A DNA stretch of 64,000 nt from Kineothrix sp. MB12-C1 (GCF_030863805.1 NZ_CP132957.1:1116001-1180000), one strand, 5' to 3'. Counted from the first letter of the stretch, positions 1 through 9,629 are shown. Program-made: numbers and translations. Notes: generated by a model from the sequence alone, not told the origin.

Positions 1-2148
1 TGCCGCCATGGCATCGGCTACAGCCGTTTCCTATCTTCCAAAAATGAAGTGACGGCCTCAGTCCTTACCTTCGTTCCTCTTAATGATAATTGCGAAGTCA
101 GCACTCTGACGCTAACAAATAACTCCTCCGCCCCGAAAAACCTCTCTCTTTTTTCTTATGTAGAATGGTGTCTCTGGAACGCGGATGATGATATGAAGAA
201 TTTCCAACGTAACCTTAATATCGGAGAAGTGGAAATTATCGGGTCTGCCATTTATCATAAGACAGAGTATCGAGAACGAAGAAACCATTATGCAGTCTAT
301 GCGGTCAATACCTGCATCGATGGCTTCGATACGAACCGCGATGATTTCCTAGGCCCCTATCGCGGCGCAGATTCTCCTCTCGCCGTAGAAAACGGTTCAT
401 GCACCGGATCCATAGCCAGCGGATGGTCGCCCATCGCTTCTCATCAAATCACAATGGATTTGGCACCCGGGGAAACGAAATCATTTATTTTCGTGCTCGG
501 ATATTTGGAGAACCCAAACGATGAGAAGTGGGAAACTGCCGGAGTTATTAACAAGAAACCGGCGGAAGAAATGCTCTCACGATACCGGACCGATGGGGAT
601 GTAGAAAAGGCTTTTACCTCCTTAAGAAATTATTGGGACGCTTTACTTACTAAATATACCGTTAAATCTTCTAATGATAAAGTTGACCGCATGGTAAATA
701 TATGGAATCAGTATCAGTGTATGGTGACCTTTAACCTATCGCGCTCTGCCTCCTACTATGAATCAGGAATTGGTAGAGGGATGGGATTTCGCGATTCCTG
801 CCAGGATCTCCTCGGCTTCGTACATCTCATTCCTGACCGGGCGAGGGAACGCATTATAGATATCGCTTCCACCCAGTTCCAGGACGGCAGCGCTTACCAT
901 CAGTATCAACCCCTTACGAAAAAAGGGAATTCCGATATCGGAAGCGGCTTCAACGATGACCCTCTCTGGCTGATTGCCGGTACCAGCGCCTATGTGAGAG
1001 AGACAGGCGATACATCTATCTTAACAGAGTCCGTCCCTTTCGATAACGATATATCCGTGGCAGCTCCTCTCATGGAACATTTAAAACGCTCTCTCGACTA
1101 TATCATAACCCACAAAGGTCCTCATCACTTACCCCTTATCGGACGTGCCGATTGGAATGACTGCCTGAACTTAAACTGCTTCTCAGAACATCCCGGCGAA
1201 TCCTTCCAAACCTTCGGTCCAAGCGAAGGAGCCGTGGCCGAATCGATATTTATTGCAGGCATGTTCGTGAAGTATGGAGAAGAATATGCACAGCTATGTG
1301 ACTTAATGGGAATGCCTACGGAAGCCGGGCGCGCCAGGCAAGAAGTGGAAAGTATGAAAGAAGCCATCCTAACGCACGGCTGGGACGGCGATTGGTTTCT
1401 CCGCGCTTATGATGCTTACGGACAAAAAGTCGGCTCTGCTGAATGCGAAGAGGGACAGATTTTTATTGAACCTCAAGGCTTTTGCGTTCTTGCCGGCGTT
1501 GGCGTAGCGGAAGGCATTGCCAAAAAGGCATTGAATTCTGTTAAAAGAAGGTTAGATACCGATTATGGGGTTATGATCTTGCAGCCTGCTTACACCCGCT
1601 ATCATCTGGAGCTTGGAGAGATTACCTCCTATCCACCGGGTTATAAGGAGAATGCCGGAATCTTTTGCCACAATAACCCTTGGGTTTCCATTGCGGAGAC
1701 GGTGCTCGGACGCGGTGACCGCGCCTTTGAAATCTACCAGAAAACGTGTCCTGCCTATGTAGAGGAAATCAGCGAGATCCACCGCACAGAACCTTATGTT
1801 TATGCACAAATGATTGCCGGACGCGATGCGAAATTCCACGGGGAAGCCAAAAATAGCTGGCTGACAGGTACGGCGGCATGGACCTTTATTAATATTTCCC
1901 AGTATATTCTGGGTCTATATCCCACCCACCAAGGGCTCTCCATAGACCCTTGCGTCCCTAAAGATTTTGGCGACTTCGAGTTGACCAGACAATTCCGGGA
2001 GGGAAATTATACCATTAAGGTACAAAATCCGGACAATGTGGAAAAAGGAGTAAAACAAATTTATGTGGACGGCGTTCCCATAAGCGGAACGATTATCCCT
2101 TATATAAAAGGAAAAAGCTTTTATCATGTTGTTGTCGTTATGGGATAA
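1..2148 (+). CDS. Cellobiose phosphorylase-like GH94 enzyme (5' end outside window)
   Basis: GH94 enzymes split beta-linked disaccharides with inorganic phosphate in the cytoplasm, giving glucose 1-phosphate plus a free sugar. The reading frame is open from base 1 (first residues [10 protein letters not shown]), so the true start lies upstream and about 715 C-terminal residues are visible; the family is usually about 800 residues. The DWND motif that carries the family's general-acid Asp is in [11 protein letters not shown], near window residue 381. The C-terminal stretch with [26 protein letters not shown] and [10 protein letters not shown] is typical of cellobiose/cellodextrin phosphorylases. 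Substrate chain length cannot be told from sequence alone; cellodextrin or laminaribiose phosphorylase remains possible. The gene ends just before a hairpin shared with the convergent cls gene. Confidence 0.88.
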   Translation, partial: CRHGIGYSRFLSSKNEVTASVLTFVPLNDNCEVSTLTLTNNSSAPKNLSLFSYVEWCLWNADDDMKNFQRNLNIGEVEIIGSAIYHKTEYRERRNHYAVYAVNTCIDGFDTNRDDFLGPYRGADSPLAVENGSCTGSIASGWSPIASHQITMDLAPGETKSFIFVLGYLENPNDEKWETAGVINKKPAEEMLSRYRTDGDVEKAFTSLRNYWDALLTKYTVKSSNDKVDRMVNIWNQYQCMVTFNLSRSASYYESGIGRGMGFRDSCQDLLGFVHLIPDRARERIIDIASTQFQDGSAYHQYQPLTKKGNSDIGSGFNDDPLWLIAGTSAYVRETGDTSILTESVPFDNDISVAAPLMEHLKRSLDYIITHKGPHHLPLIGRADWNDCLNLNCFSEHPGESFQTFGPSEGAVAESIFIAGMFVKYGEEYAQLCDLMGMPTEAGRARQEVESMKEAILTHGWDGDWFLRAYDAYGQKVGSAECEEGQIFIEPQGFCVLAGVGVAEGIAKKALNSVKRRLDTDYGVMILQPAYTRYHLELGEITSYPPGYKENAGIFCHNNPWVSIAETVLGRGDRAFEIYQKTCPAYVEEISEIHRTEPYVYAQMIAGRDAKFHGEAKNSWLTGTAAWTFINISQYILGLYPTHQGLSIDPCVPKDFGDFELTRQFREGNYTIKVQNPDNVEKGVKQIYVDGVPISGTIIPYIKGKSFYHVVVVMG

Positions 2149-2162
2149 ACTATATGAATGAA

Positions 2163-2203
2163 CAAAGGGAAACTTCCCGGATTTATTGGGAAGTTTCCCT
2201 TTG
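2163..2203. terminator. Bidirectional hairpin terminator between convergent genes
   Basis: A perfect 16-bp inverted repeat (arms 2163-2178 and 2188-2203, 9-nt loop; AAAGGGAAACTTCCC and its complement) sits 14 bases after the phosphorylase stop and 31 bases after the end of the opposite-strand cardiolipin synthase gene. T-runs are short on both sides, so it may act for both genes. Confidence 0.75.
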
Positions 2204-2234
2204 CTATTATATATTGTTGTGCCGGAACGCCCCT

Positions 2235-3788
2235 CTACATCAGAGGCCCGAACAGGCGAAGCACTCTTCCGAGCAAGCGCTGAAGTATCGGTATCTTCTT
2301 GTAATATTCCATATCGACCGAAATACACTTTTCCAAAGTCTCCTGAAAATCTTTCTCCACTTCGGCGACCACTTCATTGCGGTACATATAGGCGGCACAT
2401 TCGAAGTGATGATACAGACTTCGGTAATCCAGATTTATCGTTCCTACCACTGCCTTTTCATCATCGGAAACAAAAAGCTTCGCATGGATAAAGCCAGGTT
2501 CATATTCGTATATTTTCACACCTGCTCCAAGCAAATCAGGATAGTATGTTCGCGAAAGAGCAAATACAGCCTTCTTATCCGGAATATGGGGAACGATTAT
2601 TTTCACATCCACACCTCTTCTTGCCGCATATTGCAGTACATCCAGCAAAGCATTATCTACAATAAAATAAGGTGTCATAATATGTACATACCCGGTTGCC
2701 TGATTAATTATATCCATGTAAACTGTCTCAGAAATATTTTCCGGTGTGGAAGGGCCATCTCCATAAGGCATCACAAAACCGGAACTTCTTATCGTATGTT
2801 TCTCATTCTGCCTAATATATTTGGAATAATCCTCATTACCGGGTGATGATACATTCCACATCTGTAGAAACATCAAGGTGAAACTTTTTACTGCATCCCC
2901 TTCTATCTTGATCGCTACATCTTTCCAGTATCCGTATTTCACTACTTTATTAATGTACTCATCTGCTAGATTGACACCGCCTGTATAGGCAATCTTACCA
3001 TCGATTACTGCTATCTTTCTATGATCCCTGTTATTTTGTGCGGTCGATAATAAGGGCCTGATAGGAGAAAACATTTTCGCCTGAATACCATAGGTACACA
3101 ATTTCTTCGGATAAGAATACGGGAGAAGCACAATGGAGCACATGCCATCATACATAAAGCGGACCTCCACACCCGCTTCCACCTTACGCTTTAGAATATC
3201 CAAGATAGAATTCCAGAGGATTCCTCTTTCAACAATAAAAAATTCCAGGAAAATAAATTCCTGTGCCTTTTCCAACTCTTCAAGCAAGTCATCAAACTTC
3301 TCCTCACCAGAGGAAAAATAAGTGACTGACGAATTACCATAGGTAGGAAATCCCCCTTCTTGTTCTACATAACGGCTCAGATTCGCCATATGAGCATTGG
3401 AAACACCCATTTTCTTCTTCGTCTTGTCATCCGTAAGGAGCAGATGTGCCGTTTCTTGTCTTATCTTATTCAGTCGTTTTTTAAGGCCGGCATTCGTCCA
3501 ATCCCCTATGATGAACAGATAGAGAAGAGCTCCGAACACCGGAGCCACACAGATGGGAATTACCCATGCTAACTTGAATTCAGGAATCTCATCCTTATTG
3601 ATAATATGAACCAAGAGCGCCCCGCTAATAGCCACCATTATAAAAAAGGTCACTTCCGAATATTCTCCCAGCCACCTGTATACAGCAAACAGCCATGACA
3701 GTTGCACTAACAAAAGAACCAAGGTAACCATCGTTCTGCCAAATACAATTTTCAGCGCTATTCTAAGAAACTTTCTCATCTTTTGCAC
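2235..3788 (-). CDS. cls: Cardiolipin synthase (phospholipase D family)
   Basis: Makes cardiolipin by transferring a phosphatidyl group between two phosphatidylglycerol molecules at the membrane. The N-terminus has two to three hydrophobic segments (about residues 17-36, 46-62 and 72-92). Two HxKxxxxD (HKD) catalytic motifs follow: HRKIAVIDGKIAYTGG in the middle and HAKLFVSDDEKAVVGTINLD near the C-terminus. The length (517 aa) fits the ClsA/Cls family. The start is uncertain: a GTG at 3788 and an ATG three codons later (3779) share one AAAGGAG site, at short and long spacing respectively. It stands alone, convergent with the phosphorylase gene. Confidence 0.9.
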   Translation of the reverse strand: MQKMRKFLRIALKIVFGRTMVTLVLLLVQLSWLFAVYRWLGEYSEVTFFIMVAISGALLVHIINKDEIPEFKLAWVIPICVAPVFGALLYLFIIGDWTNAGLKKRLNKIRQETAHLLLTDDKTKKKMGVSNAHMANLSRYVEQEGGFPTYGNSSVTYFSSGEEKFDDLLEELEKAQEFIFLEFFIVERGILWNSILDILKRKVEAGVEVRFMYDGMCSIVLLPYSYPKKLCTYGIQAKMFSPIRPLLSTAQNNRDHRKIAVIDGKIAYTGGVNLADEYINKVVKYGYWKDVAIKIEGDAVKSFTLMFLQMWNVSSPGNEDYSKYIRQNEKHTIRSSGFVMPYGDGPSTPENISETVYMDIINQATGYVHIMTPYFIVDNALLDVLQYAARRGVDVKIIVPHIPDKKAVFALSRTYYPDLLGAGVKIYEYEPGFIHAKLFVSDDEKAVVGTINLDYRSLYHHFECAAYMYRNEVVAEVEKDFQETLEKCISVDMEYYKKIPILQRLLGRVLRLFGPLM

Positions 3789-3832
3789 ATGCTCCTTTCG
3801 AAAGTGGAAATAAAATTTAACCGCACATTCCT

Positions 3833-3866
3833 AAAAATCCGGTAAAGCTCATAATAGCCTTACCGG
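3833..3866 (-). terminator. Rho-independent terminator after rbr
   Basis: Arms 3839-3848 (CCGGTAAAGC) and 3857-3866 form a 10-bp stem with one G-T pair. On the minus strand the stem is followed by ATTTTTAG. It lies 32 bases downstream of the rubrerythrin stop. Confidence 0.8.
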
Positions 3867-3897
3867 ACAATAACTTTCGCATAAACCGAGATCAATA

Positions 3898-4437
3898 TTA
3901 ATAGTTCTCTGCTCTTACCTGGAAATAAGACTGAGGATGATCACATACGGGACAAATCTGAGGAGACTTCTTACCGAAGTGGATATGGCCGCAGTTAGCG
4001 CACTCCCATACTACATCTCCATCTTTGGAGAATACAATACCTTCTTCAATATTCGCCAGAAGTTTGCGATATCTTGCTTCATGCTCTTTCTCGATAGCTG
4101 CCACGCCTTCAAAAAGTGTTGCAATCTTTGTAAAGCCTTCTTCTCTTGCTTCCTTTGCAAAAGTTGCATACATTTCTGTCCATTCGTAATTTTCGCCAGC
4201 TGCCGCATCTTTTAAATTCTCTATCGTATCGCCGATACCATCATGCAGAAGCTTAAACCAGATTTTCGCATGCTCTTTCTCGTTATTTGCTGTTTCTTCG
4301 AACAACGCCGCCATCTGAACATAGCCGTCTTTTTTTGCTTTTGATGCGTAGTATGTATATTTGTTTCTCGCTTCAGATTCCCCAGCAAATGCTGTCCTTA
4401 AGTTCGCTTCTGTTTTAGTACCCTTTAAATCTGCCAT
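3898..4437 (-). CDS. rbr: Rubrerythrin
   Basis: Non-haem diiron peroxidase that reduces hydrogen peroxide in the anaerobe cytoplasm. The N-terminal ferritin-like four-helix domain carries the repeated diiron ligand motifs ([27 protein letters not shown]). The C-terminal rubredoxin-like domain has two CxxC pairs (CANCGH and CPVC). At 179 aa it is full length. The start has an ideal AAAAGGAG site 7 bases upstream. It follows a Fur/PerR-family gene by 63 bases on the same strand, so the pair probably forms a peroxide-responsive operon. Confidence 0.96.
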   Translation of the reverse strand: MADLKGTKTEANLRTAFAGESEARNKYTYYASKAKKDGYVQMAALFEETANNEKEHAKIWFKLLHDGIGDTIENLKDAAAGENYEWTEMYATFAKEAREEGFTKIATLFEGVAAIEKEHEARYRKLLANIEEGIVFSKDGDVVWECANCGHIHFGKKSPQICPVCDHPQSYFQVRAENY

Positions 4438-4500
4438 AATTTTTCTCCTTTTCCTCTTAGCTTATTTTACAGTGTTTCAAGCATTGCCATCACACCATTG

Positions 4501-4908
4501 TTACCTGTTGTCTTCCACATTTTCTGTCTCTTTTGTACATGCTTCGCATATCCCCTCAAAAAGCAGGGAATGTCCGGTAATTACATAACCGTTAGCATAT
4601 TCAACATCCTGCTCCGGCTTCGGGAAACGCTTCATTCGCACATCGTCAATTCTTCCGCAGCTTTTACAACGAACATGACAATGAGGTTCCATAATACAGT
4701 CAAATCGATCCGCACCAACGCCGGAGACACGACGAAGCTGGCCTTCTTCCACCATCCGGTTCAATATCCGAAAGACCGTTGCCCTTCCGATTGATGAGTG
4801 CCTGTTGCAAATCTCAATATAAACAGCATCTGCTGTAGGATGTCCCTCCATCCCGCGCAAAGTCTGCGCCACAATTTCCTGCTGTATGGTATTCCTGCGT
4901 TCAGCCAT
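4501..4908 (-). CDS. perR: Fur-family transcriptional regulator, PerR-like
   Basis: Metal-dependent DNA-binding repressor; in anaerobic Firmicutes PerR types sense peroxide and repress rubrerythrin-type genes. The ATG at 4908 is chosen because AAAGGGA lies 8 bases upstream; the frame is open for 21 further codons but those have no ribosome site. A winged-helix N-terminus (TADAVYIEICNRHSSIGRAT) precedes a metal-binding region with HCHVRCKSCG and a second pair, CEAC; the two CxxC pairs are the structural zinc site. At 135 aa the length is typical. PerR and Fur cannot be told apart firmly here; the adjacent rbr gene favours PerR. Confidence 0.85.
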   Translation of the reverse strand: MAERRNTIQQEIVAQTLRGMEGHPTADAVYIEICNRHSSIGRATVFRILNRMVEEGQLRRVSGVGADRFDCIMEPHCHVRCKSCGRIDDVRMKRFPKPEQDVEYANGYVITGHSLLFEGICEACTKETENVEDNR

Positions 4909-4943
4909 AAACTCTATCCCTTTGTTATTGGTACAAAGTCTCA

Positions 4944-4979
4944 TTAATAATATAATAACACAATGCCACAATTTGTCAA
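4944..4979 (-). promoter_or_regulatory. Promoter of perR-rbr with overlapping PerR-box-like palindrome
   Basis: On the minus strand TTGACA (4979-4974) is followed after 16 bases by TATTAT (4957-4952), a good sigma-A promoter, with perR 36 bases further on. The 15-bp AT-rich dyad at 4944-4958 overlaps the -10 box and matches 10 of the 14 fixed positions of the PerR box consensus. This would allow autoregulation. The AT-rich background weakens the box call. Confidence 0.6.
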
Positions 4980-5016
4980 TATATTTTCTGTTTTCTTGTA
5001 ATATTTTTCGTTATTC

Positions 5017-5853
5017 TCAGCTTCTTTTGAGTGTATGCAATTCTTCCTCAAAACATACCCCATCGATCTGAGGAATTGCCAGCTCCTCCGACTTCATAAT
5101 ACATTTTTTCACGAACCCGGAAGCTTTCTTTACAGAACGGCTGAATTCTACATTGTTTACGGCATCTGCGGCGATAATAGATGCAAATAGATCCCCGGTG
5201 CCCGACCGTTCTATTCCAGCCTTATGGGTACGAAATAACTTCGCCTCTTTCCCCTTCTCCATCACATAATTAGCGATCATTCCACCTTGCGGTATTCCTG
5301 TAATCACTACTTTATCCGGTCCCTTATCCAAGAGCATCCGGCCCATGCGGTGCAGTTCAGCCTTCTTCCAGCCTTCAGGCTTATAAGGAGTATCTGTCAG
5401 CTTGCAACACTCCGTCAGATTGGGGGTAATAATATCGGCACAAGCCACCAGCTTCCCTAACTCTTCACACATTTCATCCGTATATGTTCTATAGATCCGT
5501 CCATGGTCTCCCATCACTGGGTCCACAATAACCGTCGTTTTATCGCTTCTGAACTCCTCGATAAATCGAATCACCGTTTCAATCTGCTTCTTGGAGCCCA
5601 GAAATCCCGAAGCAATCCCTTCAAAAGTAAGGTTCAACTTATGCCATTTGGAAATGTAATCATCGATTCTATCTGTATAATCGTCAAAAAAATAATCCTT
5701 AAATCCGGTATGATTGGAAAAGATGGAAGTAGGTACCGGGCAGCATTGCACTCCCAAATAAGAAATGACCGGCATAGCTACCGCTAATGAACAACGCCCA
5801 TACCCCGATAAGTCATTGATTACTGCTATTTTCTTCTGTCTATTATGGGACAT
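5017..5853 (-). CDS. pdxY: Pyridoxamine/pyridoxal kinase
   Basis: ATP-dependent kinase of the ribokinase fold that salvages B6 vitamers to their 5'-phosphates. The start motif AVINDLSGYGRCSLAVAMPV, the mid region IVDPVMGDHGRIY and the C-terminal anion-hole motif SGTGDLFASII (GTGD holds the catalytic Asp) identify the PdxK/PdxY-type subgroup seen in Firmicutes. The ATG at 5853 has GGAGG 9 bases upstream; an upstream in-frame TTG lacks a site. Its 278 aa is normal. It is an apparent single gene just after the HD-GYP gene. Confidence 0.9.
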   Translation of the reverse strand: MSHNRQKKIAVINDLSGYGRCSLAVAMPVISYLGVQCCPVPTSIFSNHTGFKDYFFDDYTDRIDDYISKWHKLNLTFEGIASGFLGSKKQIETVIRFIEEFRSDKTTVIVDPVMGDHGRIYRTYTDEMCEELGKLVACADIITPNLTECCKLTDTPYKPEGWKKAELHRMGRMLLDKGPDKVVITGIPQGGMIANYVMEKGKEAKLFRTHKAGIERSGTGDLFASIIAADAVNNVEFSRSVKKASGFVKKCIMKSEELAIPQIDGVCFEEELHTLKRS

Positions 5854-5885
5854 CCTTTCATTCCTCCGCAACTTTCCTTTATCCT

Positions 5886-7130
5886 CTAAGTATCTGTAGT
5901 TCTTTCATAAATATCAGCGAATCCCTTATGATTCTCCAAGAAAATATCCACCAATAAGGGATCAAAATGAGTGCCGCGCCCCTCTTCAATGATGCTCTTG
6001 CTCTTTTCATGGCTGAATGCTTCCTTATATACGCGCTTCGACCGCAAAGCATCGTAAACATCGGATAGAGCCATAATACGCGCTGATATTGGAATATCAT
6101 CACCCTTTAGCCGATTCGGATAACCGCTTCCGTCCCATTTCTCATGGTGACCAAGAGTGATCTCCATGCCAATACGAATAAATTCATTCGTATTGTATCT
6201 CTTTTCAATACTGGCAAGCGTCTCATATCCAATTGTTACATGAGTCTTCATAATTTCAAATTCTTCCGGAGTCAGCCTTCCCGGTTTTAATAAAATGGCA
6301 TCCGAAATACCGACCTTGCCGATATCATGAAGAGGAGCCGCCTTAGCGATATTCTCTATAAAGTTACTACCAATTTCATCCGGGTACTCACCCATTTCCC
6401 ATAACTTCTTCGCTATCAGTTTACAATATTCTGAAGTCCGGCCAATATGGCCTCCCGTGTCATCATCCCGCGATTCCGCCAACTTCACAAGGGCATGTAT
6501 CGTTGCAATCTGAGCACTCGATACTTCTTCTACCTTCTCCTGTACAAGGTCTTGCAGATGATTATTATATTCTTTCATCTTCTCTTCTGCTGCCTTAACT
6601 TCCGTAATATCCTGAATCGTACCGTGAACCGAAATCGGATTCCCCGAAAAATCCCGCATAACGATACTTCTCACATGCACCCATTTAATTCTTCCGCTCT
6701 CCATCAAAAGCCGGTAACGCAGTTCAAGTCCTCCGGCACCCTTCCAGAAGTCTTCCATAGGCCTTTTTGCCTTTCCATAATCTTCAGGATATACTTTGGA
6801 AAAATAAAGGTCCAATGAGGACTGCACGCCTTCTTCTAACTCCAAAATCCGACTTACCGTATCGGACCAAGTGAGTTCTTTCGTCTGTACATCAATTTCC
6901 CAATTGCCAAGCAGGGCGATTTCCTGAGCCTCCCGCAGTCTCGCATCACTTTTCTCCAAGCGTGTGGATATTTGCGCATATCTGGACATAAGCTCCGACA
7001 CCAGATTCTCCTGAATGCGTTTGTCAATTTGATCCGCAAAATATTCAAAAGCCATCTTAATATGCTCATCCGAATAGGAACTCAACCCCTCATATTCCAT
7101 TTTCTCTATCATCATCGACGTATGCTTCAA
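5886..7130 (-). CDS. PAS domain plus HD-GYP cyclic-di-GMP phosphodiesterase
   Basis: Likely hydrolyses cyclic-di-GMP under control of a sensory domain. A short N-terminal helical region is followed by a PAS domain with a PAC tail (about residues 70-185, ending VHGTIQDITEVKAAEEK), a coiled linker and an HD-GYP domain (about 205-400) with HDIGKVGI and HHEKWDGSGYP intact. No membrane segment is seen, so the protein is cytoplasmic. It starts with TTG at 7130; the TTGA overlaps the stop of the upstream gene by 4 bases and AAGGAGG lies 7 bases ahead, so the two are translationally coupled. The coupled partner is a diiron-type metallo-beta-lactamase-fold protein, suggesting oxygen- or NO-linked control (inference). 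Confidence 0.9.
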   Translation of the reverse strand: MKHTSMMIEKMEYEGLSSYSDEHIKMAFEYFADQIDKRIQENLVSELMSRYAQISTRLEKSDARLREAQEIALLGNWEIDVQTKELTWSDTVSRILELEEGVQSSLDLYFSKVYPEDYGKAKRPMEDFWKGAGGLELRYRLLMESGRIKWVHVRSIVMRDFSGNPISVHGTIQDITEVKAAEEKMKEYNNHLQDLVQEKVEEVSSAQIATIHALVKLAESRDDDTGGHIGRTSEYCKLIAKKLWEMGEYPDEIGSNFIENIAKAAPLHDIGKVGISDAILLKPGRLTPEEFEIMKTHVTIGYETLASIEKRYNTNEFIRIGMEITLGHHEKWDGSGYPNRLKGDDIPISARIMALSDVYDALRSKRVYKEAFSHEKSKSIIEEGRGTHFDPLLVDIFLENHKGFADIYERTTDT

Positions 7131-7948
7131 CGCTTCTCCTCCTTAAGGAAGTAATCGATTCCTATGTTCTCCAGAGATCTCAAACATTCGATTGCCAGTT
7201 CCATAGATACTCGCGTGTGTAAGAGACTTCCGTGCTGCGGAGCAATGATAGAGATATCCAACTCCTCGATGCGGTCTAATGCATAATCAAGCGCCTTCTT
7301 CGAAGTCATATTATGCTTATGAAAATTAAGAATTCCTTCTATCTGACATATTTTATTTCCGGCCGGACATGCATTTCTTTCCTCGCAGTCCCTACATCGC
7401 TCGCCGATTTGCGTATACAAATTCCAATTATAATCGTAACTTCCAAAAATATCGCTACTGAACAGCACCTTCGTCTTCGTATCATACGTGATGAAACTTC
7501 CGGGAGAATGAGAATAAGGCGTCTGGATGAACTGCAATCGCCTTCCGCTCGCAAAATCAAAGTGCATTCTCATTTCTTCGATACAAAGTTTGGGCGATTT
7601 CGCTGAATAATAGTTGATAAAAAGGTTATTTTCTTTATGAGAAATAATTTTTAATTCTTCACTGTTAATTACAGATTCCATATGAGGAATATTCGCACAT
7701 AGATCCGGATCATAATGCTGATAAATCAAACGCTTAATTTTATGCGGACTCGTACCCGTTCGCATAATTTTAAGCATAACGGTACTGAAATCATCCCTGC
7801 TGCCGCTATCAATCAGCACAGCTTCATCTCCGTCCACAATTAAATATGGATTGCAGTGAAGACCCATATGTTCATCCGCAAACCCAACCCAATAAACACC
7901 TTCTGCAATTTCTATATATTCACTATAGTCTAAACTTCGATTTTTCAT
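7127..7948 (-). CDS. ODP-like flavodiiron-type metallo-beta-lactamase-fold protein
   Basis: The fold is that of the diiron half of flavodiiron proteins without a flavodoxin domain. Ligand-type motifs in order are QHYDPDLCAN, PYSHSPGSF, FSSDIFG and APQHGS. In HYDPD an Asp replaces the Glu of the common HxExD form, and the following His is Leu, as expected for ODP-like (oxygen-binding diiron) proteins rather than NO/O2 reductases. An inserted four-cysteine patch (CRDC then two further Cys within 17 residues) may bind metal. It is encoded directly before and coupled to the PAS/HD-GYP gene. A role as an oxygen or redox sensor feeding the phosphodiesterase is inference; a stand-alone reductase is the alternative. 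Confidence 0.75.
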   Translation of the reverse strand: MKNRSLDYSEYIEIAEGVYWVGFADEHMGLHCNPYLIVDGDEAVLIDSGSRDDFSTVMLKIMRTGTSPHKIKRLIYQHYDPDLCANIPHMESVINSEELKIISHKENNLFINYYSAKSPKLCIEEMRMHFDFASGRRLQFIQTPYSHSPGSFITYDTKTKVLFSSDIFGSYDYNWNLYTQIGERCRDCEERNACPAGNKICQIEGILNFHKHNMTSKKALDYALDRIEELDISIIAPQHGSLLHTRVSMELAIECLRSLENIGIDYFLKEEKR

Positions 7949-8051
7949 TTGTAGTGAGTCTCCTTATTATGCCATATGAATATTATAATTTATCTAAATC
8001 ACAGAAGCAAGGTGTTTCCGATTTATACTTCTTAATTAATTCTATAAAAGA

Positions 8052-8116
8052 ACAAAAGTGTGCGTAGCTGGGCATCTATTTTATGTGATGGAGGCACTTT
8101 CCTATTACATAAAAAT
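8052..8116. repeat. Dispersed repeat family A, copy 1
   Basis: This stretch shares GTGCGTAGCTG(G/C)GCATC and a downstream GGNNNACTTTCCTATTA block with a spacer element at 48886-48955, and the first block with 32205-32275. It lies between the ODP-like gene and the tRNA-Arg terminator, in sequence without a credible gene. Confidence 0.55.
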
Positions 8117-8143
8117 ACCCTGTAAGTACAATACTTACAGGGT
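8111..8143 (-). terminator. Terminator of tRNA-Arg
   Basis: A perfect 12-bp stem (8117-8128 with 8132-8143, 3-nt loop) is followed on the minus strand by ATTTTTATG, 30 bases after the tRNA 3' end. Confidence 0.85.
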
Positions 8144-8172
8144 TGTCTTTATGTGCACGACCGCACAATACA

Positions 8173-8246
8173 CGTGCGCTAGAGGATTCGAACCCCCGAC
8201 CTTTTGGTCCGTAGCCAAACGCTCTATCCAGCTGAGCTAAGCACAC
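8173..8246 (-). tRNA. tRNA-Arg (anticodon ACG)
   Basis: Cloverleaf on the minus strand: acceptor GTGTGCT pairs with AGCGCAC, the anticodon loop is CTACGGA and the T-arm contains GGTTCGAATCC. Discriminator is G and no CCA is encoded. A single tRNA with its own terminator. Confidence 0.95.
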
Positions 8247-8364
8247 ATCTGTTACGATTTGATTCGCAACAGTTGTATTCTACATGCTTCCCGAAAAAAT
8301 GTCAAGCAAAAATCAAAAAAATTTATTATTTATCGTCATTCCGTTTTGATTCAAAATCCGGCAA

Positions 8365-9588
8365 TTATGCCCTCCCCTTTCTATAGACTCTCACACAATT
8401 TCTTCCGGCTCCCTTCGCTTCATACAACGCTTCATCCGCCTTGCGGATAAATCCCCTCATTTCCAAATTACTGATTCCACCGGGAATATCCGTACATAAA
8501 CCAATACTTACAGTCAAATGAGAGGAGCTATCATCCGCCTTCATAAATTTACTCTCTTCCACTGCTTTTCGTAGCCCTTCCGCATATGAGAGGGCCTGTC
8601 TCTCATCACAATTAAAAATAAAAATCAGAAACTCCTCGCCTCCATAGCGGATAATCTTCGCGAATTCCATAGGAAGACATTCTTTCATAATCTCCGATAT
8701 CCGAACAAGACATTCATCACCTTTCGGATGTCCGTAAGTATCATTATACTGCTTGAAATAGTCTACATCCAACATCAGACACGATAAAGGTCTTTGTTCC
8801 ATTCGATCAATACTCTCATGAAACCTGGGATGCACGATATCAGTCAGATACCGCCTATTGTATAATCCGGTCAGGCTATCCCTGCTGTTTTCACGGCTCA
8901 GGCGTTCATTCACCTCGGAAAGCCTCTTATTTTGCTCTTCTATCATCTCCTGTTTCCTATATATTCTTGCACGGTGCCCATTCAAATAAAGAGAAATCGC
9001 AAGAGCAGCAAGAGACACAAAAAGGCTGTCCATCCCTTCATAGCGAAACACCTGCAGGGGCTGTACAGATGAAAACGGACTATTCACACTGCATAAAGCA
9101 GAAGCCATTCCAAACACAGCAATGCTCTGCCATGGCTCTAATATGGCTAATGCCGAAACGATTAACAATGTAACTATGTATATTATCAACCCGCTTTCTT
9201 CCATCTGACCGGATAACATCATCTCGCAGGTGCTAAGTATGACCACCGTTACATACAAAAATCCAAGAGCCCCATAAAGGCCATAATTCTTCCCCTTTTT
9301 TACTTCCCAAATAACATCAATTGCAATAAAAAATAGGGTAATGACAAGCAAAGCCATTCCAAAAATGAAGGTTCCGTTTACAATTTCCATCTTTGCCCCG
9401 GAAAGATTCCCTGCCAAAAAAGATATTCTCCCCATCTCCGGCAATAAGAGCATAGTAATCCCGTAAATAAGAATAATTCCCCGCAACATATAATATGCAT
9501 GCTTCGCATCATAAAGCAGCTTGCCCTGCACTGCTTTCCCATATGTTCCACCCGAACATAGTCCCAAATACTTTAATGCTTTTTCCAT
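8365..9588 (-). CDS. Membrane-anchored GGDEF diguanylate cyclase
   Basis: Synthesises cyclic-di-GMP from two GTP. The N-terminal half (to about residue 205) has about six hydrophobic segments forming a membrane sensory module of no recognised family, then a short coiled coil (EEQNKRLSEVNERLSRENSR) and a GGDEF domain starting DSLTGLYNRRYL with RYGGEEF at the active site, so it should be catalytically competent. No RxxD inhibitory site is seen at the usual spacing before GGEEF. It is monocistronic. With the HD-GYP gene about 1.2 kb away it gives both arms of cyclic-di-GMP turnover in one region. Confidence 0.92.
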   Translation of the reverse strand: MEKALKYLGLCSGGTYGKAVQGKLLYDAKHAYYMLRGIILIYGITMLLLPEMGRISFLAGNLSGAKMEIVNGTFIFGMALLVITLFFIAIDVIWEVKKGKNYGLYGALGFLYVTVVILSTCEMMLSGQMEESGLIIYIVTLLIVSALAILEPWQSIAVFGMASALCSVNSPFSSVQPLQVFRYEGMDSLFVSLAALAISLYLNGHRARIYRKQEMIEEQNKRLSEVNERLSRENSRDSLTGLYNRRYLTDIVHPRFHESIDRMEQRPLSCLMLDVDYFKQYNDTYGHPKGDECLVRISEIMKECLPMEFAKIIRYGGEEFLIFIFNCDERQALSYAEGLRKAVEESKFMKADDSSSHLTVSIGLCTDIPGGISNLEMRGFIRKADEALYEAKGAGRNCVRVYRKGRA

Positions 9589-9629
9589 TCAATCTTCGCC
9601 TTCTTTTCCCGCCCAACCATTGAAAACGC

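Noticed and set aside
2154-2846. Plus-strand frame of 230 codons
   Set aside because: It runs antisense through the cardiolipin synthase gene, starts across the terminator and has no ribosome site or family resemblance.
7846-8067. Plus-strand frame covering the start of the ODP-like gene and the following spacer
   Set aside because: No ribosome site, mostly antisense to the real gene, and no recognisable protein sequence.
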